From Acidobacteria bacterium 28-9 (GTDB lineage Bacteria > Acidobacteriota > Blastocatellia > Pyrinomonadales > Pyrinomonadaceae), in NCBI GenBank assembly GCA_002050355.1, contig MWYY01000062.1:1-64000 (forward strand): a stretch of DNA of 64,000 nt. Direction: 5' to 3'. The translations under genes and the position numbers were made by a program. The notes under the pieces were generated by a model, which did no database searches, had not been told where the DNA came from, and saw nothing but the letters and a program-made list of their open reading frames with translations. This document shows positions 26,176-33,787 of the stretch, piece after piece. The stretch's first letter is position 1, and the number at the start of each line of letters is the position of its first letter.

Positions 26176-26244
26176 TTAGCTTCAATTATTGTTGGACAGA
26201 ATTTTATTCGCTGACTTTTTATCAGATTAAAATAGTTTGTGAAA

Positions 26245-26272
26245 CCCGAAAAAGTAGCAACTTTTTTTCGGG
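26245..26272 (+). promoter_or_regulatory. Strong hairpin in a long 5' leader
   Basis: CCCGAAAAAGT (26245-26255) pairs with ACTTTTTTTCGGG (26260-26272) around a tight AGCA loop. It lies about 100 nt before the ATG at 26375. The run of T is inside the stem, not after it, so it looks more like a leader structure than a terminator. Confidence 0.5.
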
Positions 26273-26374
26273 AGGCAACATCTGAATTTCCGCAAAACGA
26301 GCAAACGTTTGTCGGTTTCGGATTTTGCAGAAAGTAGAAAAGAACAGTTTGAAAACGCTTGGAGGAGAATTTTA

Positions 26375-27679
26375 ATGAAAACCATTTTTAGAGCATTAAT
26401 GCTTGGATTTTTTATGACGGCTTTGACCGCTGTTTCCGTCACAACCACATTTGCTCAAGACCAGACGGCTGAAAAACAAGCCCTTTACCAAAAATATACA
26501 GACAATTACAAAGGTACGATTGATCAGCGGCAGACGGCTATCGATGCAGCAGAGCAATATATCGCAAAATACGGCGCTAATGCCGAAGATAAGGAACAGG
26601 TAGATTACTTTAAAAAGGCGCTGCCCACACTCAAAAAAGCTGTTGCCGACGAAAGAGGCAAAGTCGCACAAGGCGCTCTTTTTACGCGCTTCGATACAGC
26701 CGTTAGAGCTAATAATACCGCCGACGCCTATTCCGCCGGAAAAGAAATCCTTGCCCAAAACCCTGATTTTGTTGACGTTTTACTAGTTCTCGCTTCGATG
26801 GGTTATGACCAATCGGTTCTGGTGCCGCCGGTTGATACTTATAACAGCGATGCGGTTAATTACGCGAGAACGGCAGTTCAAAAAATCGAAGCCAACAAAC
26901 CTTCAACTACCGGCGACTGGGGCGCGATAACTTACGCTTACAAAAACGAAAAGTTTGCCGACGGTAAAAGTAATGCTCTTGGTGCGATGAACTACAACAT
27001 CGGATACATTATGTATTACCGTCAAAATCAGAAAAAAGAAGCAATTCCATATTTTTATAAGTCTTTGCAATACAACTCGCCTGCAAAAAGCAACCCGCTC
27101 GTTTATCAGGTAATCGGCGCATCTTATTTTGATGAAGCGAAACGCCTCAGCCAGGAAACCGATACGAAATTGAAAGCGGCGGGCGGCAAAGACACCGACG
27201 AAACAAAGGCTCTCTACGCGCTGGCAAAAGGAAATGCCGACCGCGCCATCGATGCTTACGCCAGAGCTTATAAAATTGCCGGCAGCAATCCGGCGACGAA
27301 AAAAGAATATAAAGATGGTCTTTACAAAGTATTGCAAGACCTCTACAAATTCCGCTACGACGGCAAGGTTGAGGGTTTAGATGCTTTCGTTGCAAGCGTT
27401 ATGAATAAGCCGATGCTTGACCCGGCAACGGCAGTAACGCCCGTAGTTGAAGCAACTCCGGCAGCAACAACTTCTTCGATGTCGGCAACTTCAAACACGA
27501 CAGTTGAGGCTACGCCGCAAACATCTGGCAGTTCAGCAGCAAAACCCAGCACATCGGGAACGGCGATGTCAAAAACAACGACAACGAGCACTTCTGCTGA
27601 TGGAACGGCTACGAAAACGACTGTGAAAACTAAAACTACGGTAAAAAAACCTGCGCCGAAAAAGAAAGGAAGGCGTTAA
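26375..27679 (+). CDS. Exported helical-repeat protein, TPR-like
   Basis: A protein of 434 residues. A signal peptide covers about residues 1-27 (GFFMTALTAVSVTTTFAQ). Residues 35-350 are helical with TPR-like pairs, for example AIDAAEQYIAKYG, AYSAGKEILAQNPDFVDVLLV and YYRQNQKKEAIPYFYKSLQY. The last 75 residues are Thr/Ser/Ala-rich and end in a Lys/Arg-rich stretch (KKPAPKKKGRR). It probably acts in the periplasm as a scaffold; no catalytic motif is visible. The start at 26375 has an excellent GGAGGAGA ribosome site. Transcription appears to come from the promoter at 26146, giving a leader of about 190 nt. Confidence 0.75.
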   Translation: MKTIFRALMLGFFMTALTAVSVTTTFAQDQTAEKQALYQKYTDNYKGTIDQRQTAIDAAEQYIAKYGANAEDKEQVDYFKKALPTLKKAVADERGKVAQGALFTRFDTAVRANNTADAYSAGKEILAQNPDFVDVLLVLASMGYDQSVLVPPVDTYNSDAVNYARTAVQKIEANKPSTTGDWGAITYAYKNEKFADGKSNALGAMNYNIGYIMYYRQNQKKEAIPYFYKSLQYNSPAKSNPLVYQVIGASYFDEAKRLSQETDTKLKAAGGKDTDETKALYALAKGNADRAIDAYARAYKIAGSNPATKKEYKDGLYKVLQDLYKFRYDGKVEGLDAFVASVMNKPMLDPATAVTPVVEATPAATTSSMSATSNTTVEATPQTSGSSAAKPSTSGTAMSKTTTTSTSADGTATKTTVKTKTTVKKPAPKKKGRR

Positions 27680-27710
27680 TTTTTCATCCAGCTATAGATT
27701 GAAAATTTTG

Positions 27711-27748
27711 GTCGGGCGCAAGATTAAATGCGTCCGGCTTTCTTTTTT
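27711..27748 (+). terminator. Intrinsic terminator of the TPR-like gene
   Basis: GTCGGGCGCA (27711-27720) pairs with TGCGTCCGGC (27729-27738) around an 8-nt loop and is followed by TTTCTTTTTT. Confidence 0.88.
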
Positions 27749-27776
27749 AGCCGAAAGTTCTTAAGATAAGCGTTTT

Positions 27777-28508
27777 ATGTCAAACAGTTTTGCAAGTTTA
27801 GAACTACTGCTCGGATATACGTTTCAAAATATTGCCTTACTCGAACGCGCCGTAACACATCGCTCCTGGGCATATGAAAAAATCCCGTTCGGGGACGAGG
27901 AAGATATTCGCAGCCTGCAAAACGAATCGCTGGAATTTGTCGGCGATTCGGTGCTTGGATTAATCGTTGCCGAACAGCTTTTTACTCTTCATCCCGATGC
28001 CAGCGAAGGCGATTTGACATTGATGAAACATCATCTCGTCAGTATGGGAACGCTGGCGAAAATTGCGCGCAAACTCGATTTTGGCAAATTTATGCGCATC
28101 GGACGCGGCGAGGAAAAAACTGGCGGCAGACGCAAACAAGCGCTTCTGGCAGATATTTTTGAAGCCATTGTCGGCGCGATTTTTTTTGACAGCGGTTATA
28201 TTTCGGCACGTGCCTTCGTCAATCGTGTTTTTGCCGAACAGTTTCGCAGCGCAACGCCGCGGAGTTCGCTCGATTACAAAACTCTTCTTCAAGAAACTTT
28301 GCAGGGCGATAAGCGTCCCGCGCCGATTTATAAACTTATAAAAACTGCCGGACCGCCGCATGAATTGACATTTTCTGTAGAAGTCGCCTGGGACACTGGG
28401 AAAATAAATGCTCAAGGCAGTTCGATAAAATCAGCCGAAACGCTGGCGGCAAGCCTGGCTTTGAAAAAAATAAACAAAGAGAAGAGCAAGAACGTAACAA
28501 AGAAGTGA
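27777..28508 (+). CDS. rnc: Ribonuclease III
   Basis: A protein of 243 residues that cleaves double-stranded RNA during rRNA and mRNA maturation. The family signature NESLEFVGDSVL is at residues 49-60. The catalytic acidic residues D126 and E129 are in LADIFEAIVGA. A double-stranded RNA-binding domain covers about residues 170-238 (DYKTLLQETLQGD ... AETLAASLALKKIN). Length is normal. It precedes lepB by 29 bp, a common rnc-lepB neighbourhood, so the two are co-transcribed. Confidence 0.94.
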   Translation: MSNSFASLELLLGYTFQNIALLERAVTHRSWAYEKIPFGDEEDIRSLQNESLEFVGDSVLGLIVAEQLFTLHPDASEGDLTLMKHHLVSMGTLAKIARKLDFGKFMRIGRGEEKTGGRRKQALLADIFEAIVGAIFFDSGYISARAFVNRVFAEQFRSATPRSSLDYKTLLQETLQGDKRPAPIYKLIKTAGPPHELTFSVEVAWDTGKINAQGSSIKSAETLAASLALKKINKEKSKNVTKK

Positions 28509-28537
28509 AAAAAAGTATTTTGTAAATCACACCGATT

Positions 28538-29374
28538 ATGAGCAAAAACGTGGAAACAGTAGTTGAACCGACAGTCGAAGACAAACCAATCGGACCGCCG
28601 AAGAGCATTGCGCGCGAGTATTTTGAATCGTTTGTCGTAACGCTTGTAATGGCGATTTTCGGAATGACGTTTATCTTGCAAGCCGTCACGGTTCCGACCG
28701 GCTCGATGCAAAATACGATTCTTATCGGTGATTATCTTCTGGTCAACAAATTCATCTTCGCGCCCGGCGGCGAACCGTTGCCCTTTCTGCCTCAGCGCGA
28801 AATTGTGCGCGGCGATATAATCGTTTTCAAATATCCGGGATTTCCCGATAATAAAGCGAAAACAGAGGATGAAGGCGGAATGCCATATCAAATGAATTTC
28901 GTTAAGCGAGTAATCGGTCTGCCCGGTGATAAAATTGAATTTCGCAACAATGAAGTCTATATCAACGACCGACTTTTGCCCGAACACCGCATAATGGGCG
29001 ATGCGCCTTTAATCGGCGGCTCGCTTTCGAGAGAAGCGGCTTTAAAGACAAAAGATTTTGAACCGCGTCAACCCGACCAAAGTTACGACGTCTATTATTC
29101 CGAAAGGTCACTCAAAGGCGGCTTGCGCGAGCGTGATTACCCGTTCGCTGCCGAAGGAAAGCCATACATTGTTCCCGAAAACAATTACTTTATGATGGGC
29201 GACAGCCGAGACCAGAGCCTCGACAGCCGTTTTTGGGGTCCGGTCAGCCGTGATTTAATCATCGGACGCGCCATGTTTGCTTATTGGTCGTGCGACCGCA
29301 GCGCGAGCAATGGAAGCACTTTCGGCTGCCTGACGCACCCGCGACTCAGTCGCATCGGAAAATTGATTAAATAG
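28538..29374 (+). CDS. lepB: Signal peptidase I
   Basis: A protein of 278 residues that removes signal peptides on the outer face of the inner membrane. One transmembrane helix lies at about residues 31-50. The catalytic Ser56 is in VPTGSMQNTI and the general base Lys123 in FVKRVIGLPGD. Box E is NYFMMGDSRDQSLDSRFWG. About 65 residues lie between the Lys box and box E, typical of a Gram-negative LepB cap. It ends in a TAG stop that is also the first base triplet of the following heptamer array. Many exported proteins in this window would be its substrates. Confidence 0.93.
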   Translation: MSKNVETVVEPTVEDKPIGPPKSIAREYFESFVVTLVMAIFGMTFILQAVTVPTGSMQNTILIGDYLLVNKFIFAPGGEPLPFLPQREIVRGDIIVFKYPGFPDNKAKTEDEGGMPYQMNFVKRVIGLPGDKIEFRNNEVYINDRLLPEHRIMGDAPLIGGSLSREAALKTKDFEPRQPDQSYDVYYSERSLKGGLRERDYPFAAEGKPYIVPENNYFMMGDSRDQSLDSRFWGPVSRDLIIGRAMFAYWSCDRSASNGSTFGCLTHPRLSRIGKLIK

Positions 29375-29442
29375 TGGTGAGTGGTAAACGGTAAGTAGTA
29401 AGTTTTTCTTCACTTGGCACATACCGCTTACCGTTTACCACT
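29375..29442. repeat. Heptamer hairpin filling the lepB-psuG gap
   Basis: From the lepB stop onward, units of the TAGTGGT/GAGTGGT/AAACGGT type run with 7-bp period. AGTGGTAAACGGTAAG at 29380-29395 is the exact reverse complement of CTTACCGTTTACCACT at 29427-29442. Only AAAG separates the right arm from the psuG ATG at 29447, so the whole gap is one hairpin. Confidence 0.92.
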
Positions 29443-29446
29443 AAAG

Positions 29447-30346
29447 ATGATTTTTAAGTTCAGTGATGAAGTCGCCAACGCTTTGAAAGATAAAAACCCC
29501 CTCGTCGCGCTTGAATCAACCGTTATCGCACACGGTTTGCCCTTCCCGGAAAATCTCGAAACCGCCCAAAATTTAGAAAAAATCGTCCGCGAAAACGGCG
29601 CGACTCCGGCGACAATTGCCGTTTTTGACGGTGAATTCTGTGTCGGATTAAACAAAACTCAAATCGAGCGACTTGCCACCGATAAAAATATCCGTAAAAT
29701 CTCGCGCCGCGATTTACCCGTCGCAATCGGCAAACGATTAAATTGCGCGACAACGGTTGCGACCACTAGTTTTATAGCTTATCGCGCCGGAATTAAAATT
29801 TTTGCGACGGGCGGCATCGGCGGCGTTCATCGCGGTTTTGCGTCGGACGTTTCGGCGGATTTGCCGGAACTTGCCGCAACGCCGATTGTCGTCGTTTGTT
29901 CGGGCGCGAAAATTGTTCTGGATTTGCCTGCGACGCGCGAATGGCTCGAGACAAACGGTATTTGCGTTTTGGGTTTTGGGTGCGATGAAATGCCTGCTTT
30001 TTATTCAAGAAAGAGCGGGCTTTTTGTTGACGAACGAGTTGAAACGCCGAGCGATGCGGCAGAAATTGCAAAGGCGCGTGATGAATTAAAATTAGCGAGC
30101 GCGATTCTCTTAACCGTTGCCGTGCCGCCGGAGTTTGAAATCGAAACTGAAGAGCTTGAAAATATTTTGGGCGAATCGCTTCGATTAGCCGATGAAAATA
30201 AAATTTGCGGCAAAGAAATAACGCCGTTTTTGTTGTCACAAATTTGTGAAAGAAGTGCGGGCAAAACTTTAGCAGCAAACATCGCGCTTCTGAAAAATAA
30301 CGCCCGCGTCGCTGCTCTGGTTGCTTCCGAAATGTCTCGAATCTAA
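29447..30346 (+). CDS. psuG: Pseudouridine-5'-phosphate glycosidase
   Basis: A protein of 299 residues that reversibly splits pseudouridine 5'-phosphate into uracil and ribose 5-phosphate in the cytoplasm. Recognised by ALESTVIAHGLPFPENLETA near the start and FATGGIGGVHRG in the middle, both hallmarks of the PsuG/IndA family, and normal length. The partner kinase PsuK is not adjacent. The ATG at 29447 gives the family N-terminus (MIFKFSDEVANAL). No separate ribosome site is available outside the hairpin arm, so translation may depend on the state of the hairpin or on coupling to lepB. Confidence 0.9.
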   Translation: MIFKFSDEVANALKDKNPLVALESTVIAHGLPFPENLETAQNLEKIVRENGATPATIAVFDGEFCVGLNKTQIERLATDKNIRKISRRDLPVAIGKRLNCATTVATTSFIAYRAGIKIFATGGIGGVHRGFASDVSADLPELAATPIVVVCSGAKIVLDLPATREWLETNGICVLGFGCDEMPAFYSRKSGLFVDERVETPSDAAEIAKARDELKLASAILLTVAVPPEFEIETEELENILGESLRLADENKICGKEITPFLLSQICERSAGKTLAANIALLKNNARVAALVASEMSRI

Positions 30347-30591
30347 AAATACTTTTGGGAAACAGACCTTAAATCTTCGTATTGTTTTTAAATCAATCAG
30401 AAAAATTTATTGGAATTTCCAAACTCGGATAGCATACTGTGTAAATTGGGACGAAATATAAAATCGCATTACCTTCGGTTTTTTCTTTCACACGACTTTT
30501 TCAAATGTTATGATGTTTCTCAGACAGAGTTTTTCTGTTTGCGGGCATCAAAAGCATTACACAAGTATTTATAATCTCTAAAGGGAATTTT

Positions 30592-32871
30592 ATGGCAGAT
30601 ATAGACGCATACAAAGATAAATTCAGCGACAGCGGGAAACGCATTTTTGAAACTGCTTTGGACGAATCAAAAAAACGCGACCAAAATTATGTGTCCATCG
30701 AGCATGTTCTTCACGCGATTGCCAGCGAAGAAACCGAGCTTTTCAATTCGACAATGCGCGATTTGGCGGTTGACCCGCGCTCGGTCAGGTTGTTGATTGA
30801 CCAGCGACTCGAATCGAGCCGCCAGCACATGGGCAAAGGTTTTCGCATCGCGCCTGAAACGACCGACCTTTTTAAACGCTCGATGGATAGAGCGCGTTCG
30901 CAAGGTCGTCGCGTAATCGAGGCGAGTGATATTTTTTATGTTTTGTCGAATGACGAGCGCAGTATTTTAAATGACGTACTCCAAAACTTGGGCGTGCCGG
31001 CAGATGAAGTCGCGCAGACAGCGCGCACGCGCATTCGTAAAATCGAAAAAGAGGAAGAGCGAGTTCGCAAGAAATACGAATTACCTTCATTTTTGAAACA
31101 TTTCGGCGTGTCCTTGAATAAATTGGCGCGTCAAGACAAGATTCCGCCGACAATCGGGCGCGAAAAAGAAATTCTTCAGATGATGGAAATCCTTTCGCAC
31201 CGCGAGCGGTCGAATTCGCCGATGCTGGTCGGAGAACCCGGCGTCGGAAAAACTGCGGTTGTCGAAGGTCTTGCAAGAATGATTGAATTAGAGCCGGAAA
31301 AAGTTCCGGCGCGCCTTCGTGATGCTCACATCGTTCAACTGCAAATGGGCGGACTCGTCGCCGGAACGATGCTGCGCGGAATGTTTGAAGAACGCATCAA
31401 AGGCATTATTGACGAAGTAAAAGAGAAAAGCGACATCGTTCTTTTTATTGATGAAGCGCACACGATTATCGGCGCGGGCGCGGCGATGGGAACGAGTTCA
31501 GACGCGGGAAATATGTTTAAATCCGCACTGGCGCGCGGCGAACTTCGCATTATCGGCGCGACGACCTTGACCGAATACAAAGAATACATCGGCGAAGACG
31601 AAGCGCTCGCGCGTCGTTTCCGTCTGGTAAAAGTCAACGAGCCGACAATCGAAGAAACAAAGGAAATTCTCTTGGGTCTGCGCCCGCGACTGGAGAAAAA
31701 TTATTCGGTTACGATTTCCGATGAAGCGATAAATACCGCGCTTGAGATGTCGCCGAAATATATTCGCAATCTGCATTTGCCGGACAAGGCAATCGGCTGG
31801 CTCGACACCGCTTCTGTCAAAGTCGAAATCAACGAACCGGCTTCGATGGTTGTTCGTGCCGAACACATTATCGAAGTTATCTCGCAGGAATCGCATATTC
31901 CGCAGGATATGATTTTCAGAGAGACGACCGACCGTTTCTCCGTTATGGAAGATACGATCGCTAACCGTATCATCGGGCAGAAAGATGCGGTCAAAGCCGT
32001 CGCTCAACGTCTGCGTTTGAACAAAGGACCTTTGAAGGAAAATCATTACAAACCCGACGGCGTTCTGTTGTTTTTGGGTCCGACGGGCGTTGGTAAAACC
32101 GAACTTGCCAAAGCGGTTGCCGAATTTATGTTCGGCGACGAGGAAAAAATGGTCCGCATCGATATGAGCGAATACGGTGAAGGCACGGTCGGCATTGAAA
32201 AACTTATCGGTATGCCGCGCGGAATTGTCGGTTCGGAACGCGGCGGGATTTTGACCGAACAGCTTAGGGAAAATCCATACACGGTTTTGTTGCTCGACGA
32301 AGTTGAAAAAGCCAATCCGTATCTGATGAATATTTTCCTGCAGGCTTTTGACGAAGGCTGGCTGACTGACGGGCGCGGCAAGAAAGTTTATCTCTCGGAC
32401 GCTATCGTTATTATGACTTCAAATTTAGGCTCTGAAAATTTCAAAAAATACGAAAAGCCTTTGGGATTTGGAATGAAATCGCGAGGCGAGATAAAGCAAA
32501 TCAAAGGTGATGTAATGAAAGCCGCCGAAACCAGATTTTCGCCGGAATTTAGAAATCGAATTGACGAAATCGTTATTTTTTCACCTTTGACGATGGACGA
32601 AGTTCGTGAAATCGCACGGATTTATCTCGGCAAGCTCAAACGACAGATGGAAAAACAGGGAAAAGTTGTCGAAATCACTGAAACGGCGATTGATTTACTG
32701 ACGGAAAAAGGTTTCTCTCCGGCTTACGGCGCGAGATTTTTGAAGCGGCACATCGACGAGAAGGTAAAACTTCCAATTACAAACGCATGGAAATCATCAA
32801 TGCGATTTTCGGTCGATGTCGAAGACGGCGAAGTCTTCGTCAAACCGGCGGACACTTTTAACCTAAATTAA
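30592..32871 (+). CDS. Clp/Hsp100 ATPase (ClpA/ClpC type, no middle domain)
   Basis: A protein of 759 residues. The N-terminal Clp domain covers about residues 1-150. The first AAA+ domain has Walker A GEPGVGKT and Walker B VLFIDEAHT; the second has Walker A GPTGVGKT, Walker B VLLLDEVEKA and the closing region FSPEFRNRIDEIVIF. The ClpC/ClpB coiled-coil middle domain is absent between the two rings. A PLGFGM segment is at the place of the ClpP-binding loop, so it probably feeds substrates to ClpP. It is distinct from the ClpA at 54123 and has no adaptor or clpP beside it. AAAGGGAA precedes the ATG. Confidence 0.87.
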   Translation: MADIDAYKDKFSDSGKRIFETALDESKKRDQNYVSIEHVLHAIASEETELFNSTMRDLAVDPRSVRLLIDQRLESSRQHMGKGFRIAPETTDLFKRSMDRARSQGRRVIEASDIFYVLSNDERSILNDVLQNLGVPADEVAQTARTRIRKIEKEEERVRKKYELPSFLKHFGVSLNKLARQDKIPPTIGREKEILQMMEILSHRERSNSPMLVGEPGVGKTAVVEGLARMIELEPEKVPARLRDAHIVQLQMGGLVAGTMLRGMFEERIKGIIDEVKEKSDIVLFIDEAHTIIGAGAAMGTSSDAGNMFKSALARGELRIIGATTLTEYKEYIGEDEALARRFRLVKVNEPTIEETKEILLGLRPRLEKNYSVTISDEAINTALEMSPKYIRNLHLPDKAIGWLDTASVKVEINEPASMVVRAEHIIEVISQESHIPQDMIFRETTDRFSVMEDTIANRIIGQKDAVKAVAQRLRLNKGPLKENHYKPDGVLLFLGPTGVGKTELAKAVAEFMFGDEEKMVRIDMSEYGEGTVGIEKLIGMPRGIVGSERGGILTEQLRENPYTVLLLDEVEKANPYLMNIFLQAFDEGWLTDGRGKKVYLSDAIVIMTSNLGSENFKKYEKPLGFGMKSRGEIKQIKGDVMKAAETRFSPEFRNRIDEIVIFSPLTMDEVREIARIYLGKLKRQMEKQGKVVEITETAIDLLTEKGFSPAYGARFLKRHIDEKVKLPITNAWKSSMRFSVDVEDGEVFVKPADTFNLN

Positions 32872-32894
32872 GTTTGAAAGAAGTTCTTGTCTGA

Positions 32895-32929
32895 AAAGGC
32901 TTTAACGATTATTATTCGTTAAAGCCTTT
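32895..32929 (+). terminator. Hairpin after the Clp ATPase gene
   Basis: AAAGGCTTTAACGA (32895-32908) is the exact reverse complement of TCGTTAAAGCCTTT (32916-32929), with a 7-nt loop, followed by AATTTGG. The stem is perfect but the T-run is short. Confidence 0.8.
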
Positions 32930-32946
32930 AATTTGGAGAAATTTCG

Positions 32947-33723
32947 ATGAAGAAGTTTTTACTCTCTGTAACTATCACTTTGTTTTTTTGCTGTCTAACT
33001 TTTGCTCAAAACACTGAAAAAGCCGAAGCAATTCTAAAACACGCTGTCGAAAATCTCGGCGGCGAACGATATTTACAGGTAAAATCACAAATCGGGCGCG
33101 GGAAATACAGCATTTTGCGAGACGGCGCGCTCATCTCGTTTCAAACTTTCGTTGACGTGATAGTTTTCCCCGACAAGGAACGCACCGAATTCAAATTCGG
33201 CGGAGAAAAAACCGTGCAGACGAATGTCGGCGACGCAGGCTGGATTTTCGACGGCGCGGCGCAGGTTATCAACGTCCAGTCGAAAGAGCAAATCGATAAT
33301 TACCGGCGCAGTCTTCGCACGAGTCTCGACAATCTTCTGCGCGGCGGCTGGCGCAAAGAAGGTGCGAAATTACAAACGGCAGGGAAACGACAAGCCGGTT
33401 TAGGAAAAAGAAACGACGTTGTAAAACTCGTTTTCGCCGACGGTTTCGCGGTCGAGTTTGAATTTTCCGACGAAGGATTGCCGGTCAAATCCGTTTACAA
33501 ACGCAAAAATGCCGAAGGCGAAGATGTAGCGGAAGAAGACCGTTACGCGCAGTTTGTTGATATACAGGGCATAAAAACGCCGTTTATCGTTGACCATTTT
33601 TCAAATAAACAACAGACGAGCCGCGTCAATTACGAGTCGGTCGAGTTTAATAAAACAATTTCCGATTCAATTTTCGCGCAGCCGAAAAGCCCGAAAGAAT
33701 TGAAAAAAGATTTAAAATTTTAA
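32947..33723 (+). CDS. Exported protein, possibly LolA/LppX-like fold
   Basis: A protein of 258 residues with a signal peptide (FLLSVTITLFFCCLTFAQ). After it, AILKHAVENLGGERYLQVKS leads into a series of short beta strands (RGKYSILRDGALISFQTFVDV, DRYAQFVDIQGIKTPFIVDHF). This helix-then-half-barrel pattern is seen in periplasmic lipoprotein-carrier-like proteins, but similarity is only by pattern, and no function is assigned. GGAG precedes the ATG. It sits behind the Clp terminator and converges with the RNase E/G gene. Confidence 0.65.
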   Translation: MKKFLLSVTITLFFCCLTFAQNTEKAEAILKHAVENLGGERYLQVKSQIGRGKYSILRDGALISFQTFVDVIVFPDKERTEFKFGGEKTVQTNVGDAGWIFDGAAQVINVQSKEQIDNYRRSLRTSLDNLLRGGWRKEGAKLQTAGKRQAGLGKRNDVVKLVFADGFAVEFEFSDEGLPVKSVYKRKNAEGEDVAEEDRYAQFVDIQGIKTPFIVDHFSNKQQTSRVNYESVEFNKTISDSIFAQPKSPKELKKDLKF

Positions 33724-33763
33724 AAAGGACGAGAGAGGAAATATATTTCCTTTCTCGTCCTTT
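33724..33763. terminator. Bidirectional terminator between convergent genes
   Basis: AAAGGACGAGAGAGGAAA pairs with TTTCCTTTCTCGTCCTTT with one small bulge. A-rich sequence on the left and T-rich on the right allow it to work for both the exported protein and the RNase E/G gene. Confidence 0.82.
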
Positions 33764-33787
33764 CTACTCGCTTGTCATTGCTGCTTC

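Larger units (their letters stand above)
26032..26374 (+). other. 343-bp intergenic region: terminator, promoter and long leader
   Basis: It holds the PBP terminator (26063-26103), a TTGACA-type promoter (26146-26175), a strong leader hairpin (26245-26272) and a GGAGGAGA ribosome site at about 26360-26368 for the next gene. No gene is visible. Confidence 0.7.
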
